64,000 nt of DNA from Symbiodinium natans (GCA_905221605.1 CAJNDS010002276.1:272357-336356), one strand, 5' to 3'; positions 23,760-34,833 are shown, counted from the first letter of the stretch. Notes: generated by a model from the letters alone, not told the origin. Made by a program: numbers and translations.

Positions 23760-24800
23760 TAGGGTTTAGGGTTTAGGGCTTAGGTTTAGGGCCGTGTCAC
23801 CAGTGTGACTACCTCGTGTGCACGACATTCACGATGTCCGAAGAGAGACGGAGAGAGCGAGAGAGAGAGAGAGAGAAAGGGGGAGAGAAAGGGAGAGAGA
23901 CATTTCGGACTTGCAAGATGCAACTCACTCGCACGTCTTTTTCTCCTAGCAAGCAGGCACGAGGGTGCCCTTTTGCATGGGCAGAAATGGCTTAGAATTA
24001 TCAATAGAATCCGGAGAAAAAAACACACAGAGAGATCGACCGCATGTGAGTCCATGGCGAGATCTGGAGAGGGATGAGCTGGGGTATGTGATCGGAGCCG
24101 ATGCGCCAAGATGGGCATTCAGCCATCGACCGCAAAACTCCCCAGCACCCCCTGCTCCATGCTAACATCCATGGACTTCCCGGCCAGGCAGTGGGAGCAA
24201 GCATCTGACCGCGAGTTCTCCTGTCATAGCCTCAGGAGCTTTTCGCATTGCGCCAAGCACGCCTGTCCCGGAGCATGAGGTAGCTATATGGTCTTACACC
24301 AACATCGTTCGCAACGAAGCGGGCCCTGAACCTGCTACCACAGAAACACCGAAGTACTTCAAAAATCGGCCCTAAACCCTCATCTACCTGTGAGCGGCAG
24401 AAACTTTGCCCCGGCGCATCCTTCCCTTGGCTCTTGCTCCGGGACGAAAGGGTCAAATCTTGCTCTAGCAGCACTGGTTGACGAAGCGGCTGGGCAGTGA
24501 GCAATAAGAGCGAAGGCAGAAACCCGCTGAATTGCAGCAGTTTAAGCTTCTCATCTTTGAAAGAGCTGACATAAACAGAAGTGAAGATGTGGATACTGTA
24601 ATTATCATACGCGAGCTAGCTGGATTTTAGCAGGGCATTCAGAGTAGCAACATCCGCCGTGATGTTGCACCTCGAACTGGAAGACCGCGCGACCCATCCA
24701 GTGGAAAAATAAAGTCTTGCGTGGTACTCGTGCGAAGTCATGCCGAACCCAACTAGGTGAGACGTTTTACACTTTCGAAATCTGGCTGACTTTCCCAAGT
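23760..24800. other. Unresolved region downstream of the hydrolase gene
   Basis: 23843-23905 is GAGA-rich. 24236-24368, 24384-24500 and 24634-24756 are open on both strands with protein-like composition either way. I could not choose, so no gene is called. Confidence 0.35.
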
Positions 24801-24995
24801 GTCCTGCATTTAGGGTTTAGGGTCTAGGAACTAGGGTCTAGGGTTTAGGGTTTGGGGTTTAGGGTTTAAGGTTTAGGGTCTAGCGCTTAGCGTTCCGGGT
24901 GCTTTGTGTGAAGCTGAAGCTTCGTCAAACTTTGCCGCCGTCTAGAGAGACTTAGAAGGACAAAGGCCCATGTACAACGTTCCAATTCGGCCAGC

Positions 24996-27900
24996 TCACG
25001 CAGCGGATTTCAAGGCTGTCGCCACGTCCTTCAAGCCCGGGCTCGACTAGGTTTTCCGAGTTCAGGGTTCGGGGTTCAGCCGGGGTTCAGGGATGTTCAG
25101 GGTTTTTGGGGTTTTTGGGGTTTAGGGCTAATTCAGGGTGGTGGCTTCCGATGCACTTCTCGCATCGGAAAAAAATATCGCCCTCGGCTGCCATAGCCCC
25201 GGGCCTCGGCATGCTCAATGGTGTAGCCCACGATCCCTCCCTGAGATCGGACCATTTCGACGACCGCGGCCTGGCCAGCCCAGGGAGCTGAGGGTTTAGG
25301 GTTTAGGGTTTAGGGTTTAGGGTTTAGGGTTTGGGGTTTAGGGTTTAGGGTTTAGGGTTTAGGGTTTAGGGTTTAGGGTTTAGGGTTTAGGGTTTGGGGT
25401 TTAGTATAGTGTTTTTAAGGTGTGGGTTGCTTGCTCTGAATACTACTTTGGTAACCCAAAAACCCTACTAGAATGAGGGGATGTAAGGGTACCGTCTTGG
25501 TTGTGGGCTGTGGGTGCTTGATAAGGGAACCTTGCACCTAGAAAAGGGCAAAAAGGCACCGCTGGGCTACCCAAGAGTATGACTGCTGTAGCGCCTCTGG
25601 CAGTCTTTGAAGATTCTCCAGTGAATTGGATCACCAGCTTTGCTCTCCTGCTGCAGTTGAAAGCCGTCGATGATTTTGTTGTGCCGGCCAGGTACCAGCA
25701 GCAAAAGGCGCCAAAGACACGATGCGTGTTCATGGGCCGCGATTACTTTTGGCAAGCCTCAGTGCGTGGAAACCACGTTACTATTGTGATACAGAGCGCC
25801 TTAAGGTCACCCGATGCCAAAACCAAAAACGGAGCCGGAACCGGACACCCCCCCCCCCCCGTTAGGCCTCCCAAAGTTTCCTTAAGGCCGAAGCCGGACA
25901 CCCACTCTTCTATGGAGCGGTGCAGGGCTTAGGGTTTAGGGCCTTAGGGTACAGGGTCTAGGGTTATGGATTGAATGAACTTTAGATTCTCTGGCTGGGT
26001 GGGTATTCTCCTTTTTCACAACCACATTGCTTGACTATGAATGCCTAGACTTGAGATGCCAAACCCTAAACCCTAAACCCCAAACCCTAAACCCTAAACC
26101 CAAACCTCTCCCATCGCCCCCAGGAAAGGCCTTGAACTTGGGAATGTAGCTGGCAGTGGCGTCCTGACCAGCCAGGGAGTCACCCAAAAGGACATACTTG
26201 AATCATGACAACGTCACTAAACCCTACCAAGAGGCGACGGGTTTTGGGGTCTAGGGTTTAGGATTTAGGGTTCAGGGCTACTAGACTGAAGAGTAGCCAG
26301 GGGCACCCTTTCTGGCTTAAAGGGGTGTTATAAGGGAACCCAAAGATAACAAGTAAGGTGGGTCCTAGATCATGGTTTGATCAAGGTGTAAAGCTGAGGC
26401 TGCTTCATTTAGGTTTTAGGATTTAGGGTTCAGGGGTTTAGGGATGTGCAAATGTGTGTACCTTCATGGAAACAGGGGGGGGGGGGGGGGGGCGGAGCCT
26501 CCACGAGCACGCACTCGTAGCCACGATCATTCGCCTCGCGCATCGTGACCTGCACGCAGACCTTGTCAGGAGCTCGCTTAATGTTTAGGGTTTAGGTTTT
26601 AGGGTTTAGGTTTTTTAGGTTTAGGCTTCAGGCCTAACCTTTGCAAAAAGGAAGGATGAACATGCCCGTGCCTCCGTCGTCACTCCGCAGAAGATGAGGT
26701 GGCTGATGCCCCGATCCCGAAGCAACTGATTCAGCCCTGTCAGGAAGAAGGCGCCTTTGCCTCTGCCAAGGGGAAGGTTTGTTTGCTTTGTATGAGCAGC
26801 TCAGGGTTTAGGGTTCAAGGTTTAGGGTTTAGGGTTGAGGGTGTGGTTAGGGTGGAGGGTTGGGGTTTAGGGTTTAGCTGCCACGAATCTTCTTACAACG
26901 TAAACCGTAAACCCGAAACCGCATGAGACTTGGAATATTCAGGCATCCCAGTGAGTCACAGGGATAGACCCCAAACCCTAAACCCCAAACCCCAAACCCT
27001 CAACCCCAAACCCTAAACCCTAATCCCCAAACCCTAAACCCTAAGCCCGAAACCCTAAGCCCGAAACCCTAAACCCTAAACCCTAAACCCTAAACCCTAA
27101 ACCCGGGCCTGGCTTGCAGAGGACGACTTCGCCCTCCTCAGATCTTCTCGCATCTTCTTACTGAGAAAGCGGGCCCGGCCCAAGGAACCCCAATCAGCTC
27201 CATACACGGCAACATACCTATGGTGTCTTTAATACAATATAGCATGAGGTAGCAGAATACCCCCTAAACCTTACGCCCCCATCTTCCACAGCCCAGCGTC
27301 AAGCGGCTTGACCACGTCCACGATTTCATTGCCGGGAGACCCGTCGATGAGCAAGCGCCCCATGCCCTCTTGGAGGACCTTCCGTTGCGTTTAGGGTTTA
27401 GGGTTTAGGGTTTAGGATTTAGGGTTTAAGGTTTAGGGTTTAGGGTTTAGGGTTTAGGGTTTCGGGTTTAGGGTTTAGGGTTTAGGGTTTCGGGTTTCGG
27501 GTTTCGGGTTTAGGGTTTAGGGTTTCGGGTTTAGGGTTTAAGGTTTAGGGTTTGGGGGTTAGGGCTTAGGGCTTAGGGCTTAGGGTTTAGGGTTTAGGGT
27601 TTAGGGTTTAGGGTTTAGGGCTTAGGGCTTAGGGCTTAGGGCTTCGGGCTTAGGGTTTAGGAGTTTTGGGGTTTTGGGGTGTTGGGGCTTAGGGCTTAGG
27701 GTATAAGGGTAAATCAACTACAGGAAGCTCACTACCCTGACCAAGCAAACTATCAGATTGCAGAACGAAATCCGTCCTCTTGAAGTGTGGACCTTGTCGT
27801 CGTCGTCGTTGCGTCCCGGAGCGGAGTTTAGGGATTCTAACTAACCTGATTGGCAAATCCAAGCAGCTAAAACGAATGCTTAACCCTCCCCAAACCCTGA

Positions 27901-30900
27901 ACCAAATTCTGCAAGACCCCCATTCCCGTTTCGGGCTATGGCTCATAGGTAGGGGTTGTGATTAAGTTGCAGCTTGTATTCCATCTATTTAGGTGGCCAA
28001 GAGCCGAAAATAGGCAAGGTATGCCCAACCTTACATCTTCTTTTCTGCCTCAACCTGGACTCGCAAGTCCGTGGTCCGAGCCCGCCTCACCGATTCGCTT
28101 TCCTTCCGGCGGGCACCGTGGTCCGATCCTCTTCATGTCCTTAGGAGTCTCCATGAGTTCACGAAGATCTACGTAGAATGTTATGGTAGTTGGTCAAAAT
28201 ACCTGTTCCCTAAATGACCCTATATTCCCCTTATAAACCTGCAGGAACCCCAAATGATCCAGAAGGACCTTTAGCCCAACCCCAATATTTGAATACACTA
28301 GTCTGCTATAGTATAGCATGGTATAGTATAGCCTAGTACGGTATACTATCGTACATTCTACTCTAGTACCGTGTACATGTATGAGCACTCTGAGCTCAGG
28401 GGCGCAGCAGTCTTTCAGATCATCTCGGTGGGCCTCACATACCATTGAGACAGGGTGCCCGCGATTCTTGGTTTAGGGTTTAGGGCCTAGGGCTCGGGGA
28501 TGTGGTCAGTTCTTTAAATCGTGGTCCCTGTTTGGGTAGCCTGAATGATAGGGGCCTTAGAATAAGGACCCCCAAACAGGGTGACCATGTAGGGCTTGCC
28601 GATAAACATCCCTACGTGAAGCAGTACCAGCCTCCTAAGGCTATGAATACCAATGGTCTGTCTCTGAACCACTCGTTAGCGCGGCTGCGCCATCACATGC
28701 TTATGAAATATCACCCCTAAACCCTAAAACCTGAACCATAAACCCTTAAACCCTAAACCCCAAACCCTAAAGCCTAAACCCTAAACCCTAAACCCTAAAC
28801 CCTAAACCCTAACCCTAAACCCTAAACCCTCCCGAGGCGGCCTCCTTCGTGTGGATGACAAGCATCTTTTTGGCTCGCGCGGCCGCGAGCAGAACCTGGG
28901 CGCCTCTCCGCAAGGACAAACTCGTGAGCTCACCCGAAACCCTGCATCTTTTTGAACTTGAGCGTGTAGGGGGTTTAGGGTTTAGGGTTTAGGGTTTAGG
29001 GTTTAGGGTTTAGGGTTTAGGGTTTAGGGTTTAGGGTTTAGGGTTTAGGGTTTAGGGTTTAGGGTTTAGGGTTTAGGGTTTACGGTTTGGGGTTTAGGGT
29101 TTAGGGTTAAACTTGAGGGTGTCGGGGGGTTTAGGGTTTAGAATTGGGGTGCACCCCAAACCTTGCATTTTTTGAATCTCGAGGGTGTAGGGTGTAGGGC
29201 GTTTAGGGTTTATGGCCTTTAGGGTTACCCGAAACCTGCATCTTTTTTGAACTTGAGGGTGTAGGGGGTTTAGGGTTTAGGGTTGGGGTGCAAGGGCCTC
29301 CTTTTTCCCCAAGACTGCAGCATGACGGGAAGCCAGTGCCGGGACTGCATCTTTTCGGATACATGTCGGAACGTGTCGGTCGCAAAACACCAATCTATTT
29401 TTTCATTTTGTTGTTGTTATTTTCGGTTTGTCTGTGCTGAAGTGAAGCAAAAACAGCCCAATAGACATGGATGACCAGATACTGCCCGAATGCGTTTTGC
29501 CAACCCTGTCGAAACTGTTGTGAACCACTATTTTGTTCAATGGCGGTTCTGAGTAGGAAGGAAACCCCAATTCTGTCGCCATTGGCGCTTGGATGAACGT
29601 GCAGTCGCACGTGAGCTTTCTATGTTTAAGTTGCACCCGATCGCGCTGCACCAAGCTTATTCATCGTTAGTTTCTGGCTCAAGCTGCTTCTTGATTCTAC
29701 ATGAAACCAAGCTCATTGCCGTGCTGCTGTGGCTGCTGCCGCCAGCTGCTAACAGGCTCAATATGTTTTCACAGGACACAGCCACCCATGAATGCCACAA
29801 CGCTGTTTTCAATCCAAACGAGGAAATCCCCTCGTTTGCATTGGAACAAACGGCTTGTTCCGACCCTTGCCAGCTCCAAAGAACAGCCTTAAACACAAAC
29901 CTCCAAACCCGGCAACCTGATAGCACTGCTGCTGAGCCCAGTGAGTTTCCCTGATTGCAAACTTGGCAAGTCGAGTTCTACGCGTCGCGCTCTGGAGTCC
30001 CTTGATCTACAATCTTACTGTTTGGGACCTTCACCAACATACTTCAGGTTTTAGGGTTTAGGGTTTAGGGTTCGGGGGCTTGGGTTTAAAGCCTCCTTCC
30101 AGAATGTTGGGGCCACGAATTGTGCTGGGTTAGGATTGAGGTTGGGAGGTAGCATGGTGCAGCATTCCTTCCTTGCTAGGTGGCTGTGGGCGCGTCAAAA
30201 AATGCCGAAGCCGCATCATCCTTAAACTGGGCTTAGGGTGTAGGGTTTTAGGTTTAGGGTTCCTGTACACTACCTGCTGATCGTAGTGATCCACCTGGCA
30301 AGCACTCCTCCGAGAGCTTTGTCACATCGTTGCCCAAAGCCTTCAGAGAAAGTCATGAATTTCGAAATTGGCGCTTAGGGTGTTGGGGTTTTAGGGTTGA
30401 GGGTTTTGGGCTCCCAAAACCCTAAACCCGAAACCCTAAACCCTATTGGTGTGTTGGGTGTTTTGGGTGGGGTTTTGGGGTTTAGGGGGGGGCTCCATAA
30501 CTACCAGCCAAGCCACATGTCCGAAGCCTCCTTCGGACATGAAGTCCTTCCTCGGGTGTCAGTGTGGGTCGGATTCTGGGTTTAGGGTTTGGGGTTTAGG
30601 GTTTAGGGTTTAGGGTTCAGAGTTTGAGGTTGAGATTGCCTTGGCTCACCTTGGTCCTGGACTCTGCGCACGGGTTTACCACGTTTCTTTCAGCCCCGGC
30701 TTGGAAGAGGCCCGCGCTGGAAGTCGATGCAGATCAGCGCCGTGGACTTCACTGGGAGGGTCACCGGCCTCAGATTTCGGAGGCCAAGAGCTCTTCAAAG
30801 TCTGGGTTCAGGATGTAGTTTTTTGGGTGGTTTTAAGGCCTGGAGGTTTCGACCGATTCCCGAAACGAAGGCAGATGCCCAAGGCGATTCAGGACTTGGA

Positions 30901-31299
30901 GCATCGGAGCCTCGCTACATCCTCTTCGATATCTCTGTTCGCCATCGGCCCCCACTCGCCTCGTTTGCCTCGTTTGCCCTAAACGCCAAAGAACCCTAGA
31001 CCCGAAAACCTAAACCCAAAACCCTTAACCTCCATGACGTGACGCACCAGATGATAGGAAAAAATTACTGGTTGAGATACAGAAAGTCAACGCGATTGAG
31101 CACGCATGCGAAAACACCCAAACCCTAAAACCTTAAAACGCCCAAACCCTCAAAACCCAAAACGCCCAAACCCCAAAAAGAACCGAGTCAACACCCAAAC
31201 CCTCAAAACCCTAAAGCGCCCTCACCCTAAACCCTAAGCCCTAAACCCTGAACCTCGACTGCCGTGCGGCTTGGGGAGTGATGCTGGCAGGTCGGCCAT
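24996..31299 (-). CDS. Isochorismatase-fold cysteine hydrolase, 12-exon gene
   Basis: Exons in transcript order: 31299-31254 (ATG, tentative), 30790-~30715, 30546-30514, 30340-30295, 28903-28842, 28139-28086, 27378-27275, 26762-26672, 26561-26499, 26163-26131, 25270-25205, 25028-24996 (TGA). From exon 3 on, phases agree at every join, giving about 235 residues, normal for the family. Family landmarks appear in order: STALICIDFQR (catalytic Asp), EGGFG, LLAAARAKKMLVIHTKE, GRLLIDGSPGNEIVDVVKPL, GAGKGAFFLTGL (catalytic Lys), GVTTEVCVQVTMREANDRGY (nucleophile Cys), SQGGIVGYT. Such enzymes hydrolyse amide or vinyl-ether bonds; the substrate here is unknown. Donors are mostly AG|GC; intron 6 uses GTAAGG, intron 3 AG|GT. 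Introns carry TTTAGGG arrays in both orientations. The first exon, its junction and the end of exon 2 are least certain. A short piece may be missing before the 28139 exon. Confidence 0.86.
25291..25405. repeat. TTTAGGG array, intronic
   Basis: About 16 units in the hydrolase intron between exons 26131 and 25270. Confidence 0.95.
25430..26060. other. Intronic sequence of the hydrolase gene
   Basis: Open frames at 25443-25733 (-) and 25579-25932 (+) have no family features. Contains short G/C-rich element remnants and a C run at 25849-25860. Confidence 0.5.
26968..27105. repeat. CCCTAAA array, intronic
   Basis: About 19 units with CCCCAAA and CCCGAAA variants. It lies in the intron between hydrolase exons 27275 and 26762. 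On the minus strand it reads TTTAGGG. Confidence 0.95.
27390..27712. repeat. TTTAGGG array with CTTAGGG and TTTCGGG variants, intronic
   Basis: Over 40 units; starts 12 bp beyond the hydrolase exon at 27378. Variants occur in blocks, as if copied locally. Confidence 0.95.
28521..28588. mobile_element. Short inverted-repeat element
   Basis: GGTCCCTGTTTGGG and CCCAAACAGGGTGACC flank about 40 bp. Intronic in the hydrolase gene. Confidence 0.55.
28716..29125. repeat. Opposed arrays around an exon
   Basis: 28716-28829 CCCTAAA and 28974-29125 TTTAGGG bracket hydrolase exon 28903-28842 at about 12 and 70 bp. Two further partly similar segments with a shared 'CATCTTTTTGAACTTGAG' motif sit at 28945 and 29238. 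Confidence 0.93.
29300..30280. other. Large hydrolase intron
   Basis: Unique sequence within the intron between exons 30295 and 28903. Plus-strand frame 29589-29954 (121 residues) is one of the longest non-repeat frames but matches nothing I know. 30048-30080 is a short array. Confidence 0.5.
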
Positions 31300-31439
31300 C
31301 GGACCCGTAGTAGCTGCCGAGACTGCAAAGTGCGTCTCGGGGTCCTTTCCAGGATTATCAGGGGCCCGGCATACGGAGGTTTCCGACAATGAAGGGATTC
31401 TGTTCTGTTTAGGTACAAGAGCGTCCCCCCGATTTTGGG

Positions 31440-31600
31440 AAACACGCATATTGTTTTGGGGTTCGGGGTTTTGGGGTTTAGGACTACCCTACAGCGTGAA
31501 ACCCCTGCGCCAGGTGCAGCCAGGCCCTGGGCAGGTCAAATGACATTGCATTGGGGTGCTCCATGTTCCGCAGCTTCTGGGGTGGGAGGGGGGGGGCAAT
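31440..31600. other. Unassigned sequence
   Basis: Between the two minus-strand genes; possible last exon of the Lys/Ala-rich gene at 31555-31490. Confidence 0.3.
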
Positions 31601-31941
31601 TGAATGCTCCATGCTCGCCGTCCTCTTCAACATACTTGCCCTTCTTCGCCGAAGAGGCCTTTGCTGCACAATGCAACATACTCTGCCAACCCGCCCTGAC
31701 CCGCTCGCAGGATGTTTCCCTTATGACCGACAGGACCTGGAGCCCAGGTCTACACTGTCTAGCTACGTTTCTACCAATTGCTTAAGAACCCAAAAAAAAG
31801 AAAATTATTCTTCCTGATAAGGGTAAACGGGAGAGTATTTGCCTTTTTCTTGCTTTGGTGTTCTTAAGCAAATAGCAGGTGAAAAGACCGGCTATCTCCG
31901 ATATGCGCCTTGGCTGCAGCAGGACGCTTCTTTGGAGCCAT
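31597..31941 (-). CDS. Lys/Ala-rich N-terminus, two exons
   Basis: Exon 31941-31909 starts with ATG and reads MAPKKRPAAAK, ending AAG|GCG. It joins in phase to 31658-31597 (ASSAKKGKYVEEDGEHGAF) after AAAG|G. The start resembles basic tails of chromatin proteins, which dinoflagellates have in unusual forms, but I see no fold. Downstream exons are unclear; 31555-31490 is open (SFDLPRAWLHLAQG). Confidence 0.45.
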
Positions 31942-32132
31942 GGCAGATGTCGGAAGGGCGAAGCTGCAGCGGAGTTGGGGCAACTCTCTCTGGAAACACT
32001 GGGACTGGGTGGGCGTGTCGTGTGTACAACACGAGGTGCTGCGCCTAATAACCTGCTTCTGTTGCACGGCCTAAAAGCCAGCTGCCAAGTAGTCGGAAGA
32101 TGCCATATACGGACCAACAGAAGATAGTGAGC

Positions 32133-32585
32133 ATACCTCCCCCTAAACCCTAAACCCTAAACCCTAAACCCTAAACCCTAAACCCTAAACCCTAAACCCT
32201 AAACCCTAAACCCTAAACTCTAAGTCCAATCCTCTCACGTCGCTCAGCCCTCTCTGCATGCAGTCCTTGTCAGGGGAACTGCGAAGGGGCCCCCGAAACT
32301 TCAAAAAAACACCGGACCCTAGACCCTAGGCTCTAAACCCGAGACCCTATAAACCCTAAACCCTAAGCCCTGAACCCTAAACCCTAAACTCTGAAACTCT
32401 GAACCCTAACATCCTGAACCCCACGGCGCTTCCTTTTGGCCCTGGTCTCTTCGCAGGCGGAGGCTCCGAAGCCTGCTCAGGCGCTCGAAGGCGAGCTTGA
32501 GCTGCTGTCACCTCACGAAGACGGGTTTAGGGTTTAGGGTTCAGGGTTTAGGGTTTTGGGCTTGGGGTTCAGGGTTCAGGGTTTA
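32133..32585. repeat. CCCTAAA array and variant arrays
   Basis: 32133-32223 CCCTAAA; 32305-32410 mixed variants; 32523-32585 TTTAGGG. Minus-strand exon candidates between are VTAAQARLRAPEQ (32517-32479) and DCMQRGLSDVR (32267-32235). Confidence 0.85.
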
Positions 32586-32811
32586 GTATTTCTTTCGAAA
32601 TTTGGGGTCCCTTGTGGGGGTGTGCCCTTTTGGGGCCGTCCCCCCGTTTGGGGGGTCCCTTTTTGGGGCGCCTATTTTGGGGAGGTGGGGGCGGGGGGGG
32701 GGGATGGGGGTCAGAGCCCGTTGGGCGCTTCCGCGCAGCTCTCCCAAGCCAAGCGACTACTCCCCGAGCTGCTCTTTTTTCCTTGGGTTCAGGGATTGGG
32801 GTTTAGAGTTT

Positions 32812-33040
32812 ACAGGGTTTAGGGTTTAGGGGTTTAGGGGTTTAGGGGTTTAGGGTTTAGGGCTTAGGGTTTAGGGGTTTAGGGGTTTAGGGGTTTAGGG
32901 GTTTTAGGGGTTTAGGGGTTTAGGGGTTAGGGGGTTTAGGGGTTTAGGGGTTTAGGGGTTTAGGGGTTTAGGGGTTTAGGGGTTTAGGGGTTTAGGGGTT
33001 TAGGGGCTTAGGGGCTTAGGGGCTTAGGGGTTTAGGGTAC
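32812..33040. repeat. TTTAGGGG 8-mer array
   Basis: About 28 units of TTTAGGGG with a few CTTAGGGG, a different unit from the usual 7-mer. It starts 20 bp beyond the stop of the Arg/Ser-rich gene. Confidence 0.95.
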
Positions 33041-33060
33041 CATGTGCATCATGTGCATCT

Positions 33061-34556
33061 TCAGTGGCCTACGCCTCCGACCCACTCAAAGCAGCGCCAT
33101 TTCTGGTCCGAGTCTCGCTTCACGGGCTTCTTCGCTTTCTTCTTCGGCTTCTTCTCTTCCTTGTCCTTCAACCGTTGGTCCGCTGCCTTTATTCGTTCCT
33201 TCCTGTCTTTCTCCTGAGGAAAACATGTCCCAAACAAGAAACAAGGAAGCCCCCCCCCCTATGGGGATTTCCGAAAATAGGGGTACCCGGCCAAAATACT
33301 GTAATCCGTTAAAGGAACCCCCAAAACAAGGTACCCCTCTTTTCGGAAATCCCCATATGGCAACTGGCAGATTTCCAAGGCTGCGGCGCGCTCGCGCGAC
33401 CGCTCCTGCTGATGCTGCCGCTCTTGCACCCTCCGATTCACCTCACGCAGCGCAAGAGCCAACAGGGGTGCCTTATTGGGATCCTTATTTTCAGGGAACC
33501 CTACTCCTTGGGGGACTATAATAGGGTTCATAAGGTCCCTTATATTCCTAAGCCCCCATATGCTTCAGCTTACATTGCAAGATCCGCTCCGGACTCCAAA
33601 ATCCTGCAGCCTGCGGTCACACGAAGGTCGCGCGCCTCGCGCCGCTTCTCCTCGCGCCGGCGCGTGAGGTCGTCGCGGTCGTCACTCCGGCTCCGGCTGC
33701 GGCTCCGACTGCAGCTCCGAGCCCTGCTCCGCAGCTCCGTTGAGTGGTACAAGTTTCATGTTGAGGGAGTGGTTTAGGGCTTAGGGTTTAGGGTTTAGCG
33801 TTTAGGGTTAAGGGTTTAGGGTTTATGTTTGGCCCCTTTTGTGTACGGTAGAAGCCTTCCTCCGATCGATCTGCGCAGGAAGAGCCGTCACGGAGTCAGG
33901 ATTCCACAGGACCCAAAACATCTAGAACCTCTTGAAGACGTTTGAAAACTCTCGAAGACCCTCGACCCTAAACCCTGAACCCTAACCTAAACCCTGCACC
34001 CAGCACTGAGCCTCGGCGCACGCCGGTCCGGTGCCCCTCCTCCGCGGCCTCCCCGGCGCTCGGGGCTCAGCGAGGGTAAGGCCACTCCGCGCTCCCACTT
34101 GCCTGGGCATGATGCATGTCACCTCCTGCTTAGGGCGTTGTATAGGGGCCTGAAGAATTACTATTGTAGAATTGCAAAGGGACCATAAGGGAAGGGGGCA
34201 CCCGGTTTCCTAAGTGAGGGCTTGCTTTGACGCAAGCCTCGATCGTCCGATTGTGTAGCGACTCTGTCCTTGGATCCTGCTTATGCCCAAGCCCAGCAGA
34301 AATGGTTTATTTCCCAAAAAAGGGGTACCCCGGTTATACCCCAAATCGAGTAGAAACCCCTTAAAGGGACCCCCAAAAAGGGCACCCCCCCTATTTTCGG
34401 AAACCCCCCAAAACGATGAAAAAGCGTGTCAAACCCCTCACGGCACCAGGGGGCCGTCGAGCATGTCGCGGAGGTACTGCCGAGAGCCCGCATCGTGGCG
34501 GCGGCCGTCCTCGTCGCCGTCCTTGCCATCCTTGCCCTCCTTGCCCTTGCCTTTGC
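33061..34556 (-). CDS. Arg/Ser- and Lys-rich protein, 3'-terminal exons
   Basis: Exons 34556-34442 (KGKGKEGKDGKDGDEDG, then YLRDMLDGPLVP), 33723-33636 (SCSRSRSRSRSDDRDDL, then RRREEKRRE), 33441-~33385 (VNRRVQERQHQQERSRE) and 33213-33061 (DKEEKKPKKKAKKPVKR, ending WRCFEWVGGVGH and TGA). Joins 1-2 and 2-3 keep phase; donor 1 is GTGAGG, donor 2 AG|GC. Alternating RS and basic/acidic runs resemble nuclear RNA-processing proteins, but no named domain is visible. The last exon could instead splice at an AG|GC about 15 nt before its stop. The 172-194 bp introns around 33214-33635 each contain little besides one inverted-repeat element. It may be continuous with the exons at 34669-36454. Confidence 0.62.
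33263..33355. mobile_element. Family C element, intronic
   Basis: ATTTCCGAAAATAGGGGTACC at the left is mirrored by GGTACCCCTCTTTTCGGAAAT at the right. Fills most of a 172-bp intron. Similar copies are at 34307-34407 and 54534-54622. Confidence 0.75.
33465..33560. mobile_element. Family A-like element, intronic
   Basis: TGCCTTATTGGGATCCTTATT left, AAGGTCCCTTATATTCC right. Occupies the 194-bp intron between exons 33636 and 33441. Confidence 0.6.
34307..34407. mobile_element. Family C element
   Basis: TTTCCCAAAAAAGGGGTACC left, CACCCCCCCTATTTTCGGAAA right, with the family core in between. Confidence 0.7.
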
Positions 34557-34565
34557 CTCAGAATT

Positions 34566-34833
34566 GTGACAACCCTACACCCTAAACACTAAACCCTAAA
34601 CCCTAAACCCTAAACCCTAAAATGCGAGGCTGAGGCCCAACGAGGAAAGCCACCTTCCAAACTTAAACCTGACATGCGAGGTGCCGATCCCGTCACAAAG
34701 TCGAACCGCTCCCCGAGTCTGAACGCAAAGGAGGATATCTCGGGGGATCTACCCCTAAACCCTAAACACCCTAAAGTCTAAACTCTAAACTCTAAACCCT
34801 AAACCCTAAACCCTAAACCCCAAACCCTAAACC
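34566..34833. repeat. Two CCCTAAA arrays
   Basis: 34566-34620 and 34754-34833; the second also has CTCTAAA units. Confidence 0.9.

Noticed and set aside
24950-25052. Plus-strand exon reading MYNVPIRPAHAADFKAV to a stop
   Set aside because: The opposite strand supplies the in-phase C-terminus of the hydrolase at 25028-24996, which is better supported.
27107-27165. Exon-like minus segment (KKMREDLRRAKSSSASQA) between hydrolase exons
   Set aside because: It joins in phase to the preceding exon, but skipping it gives exactly the family's spacing between the PL and GKGAF motifs.
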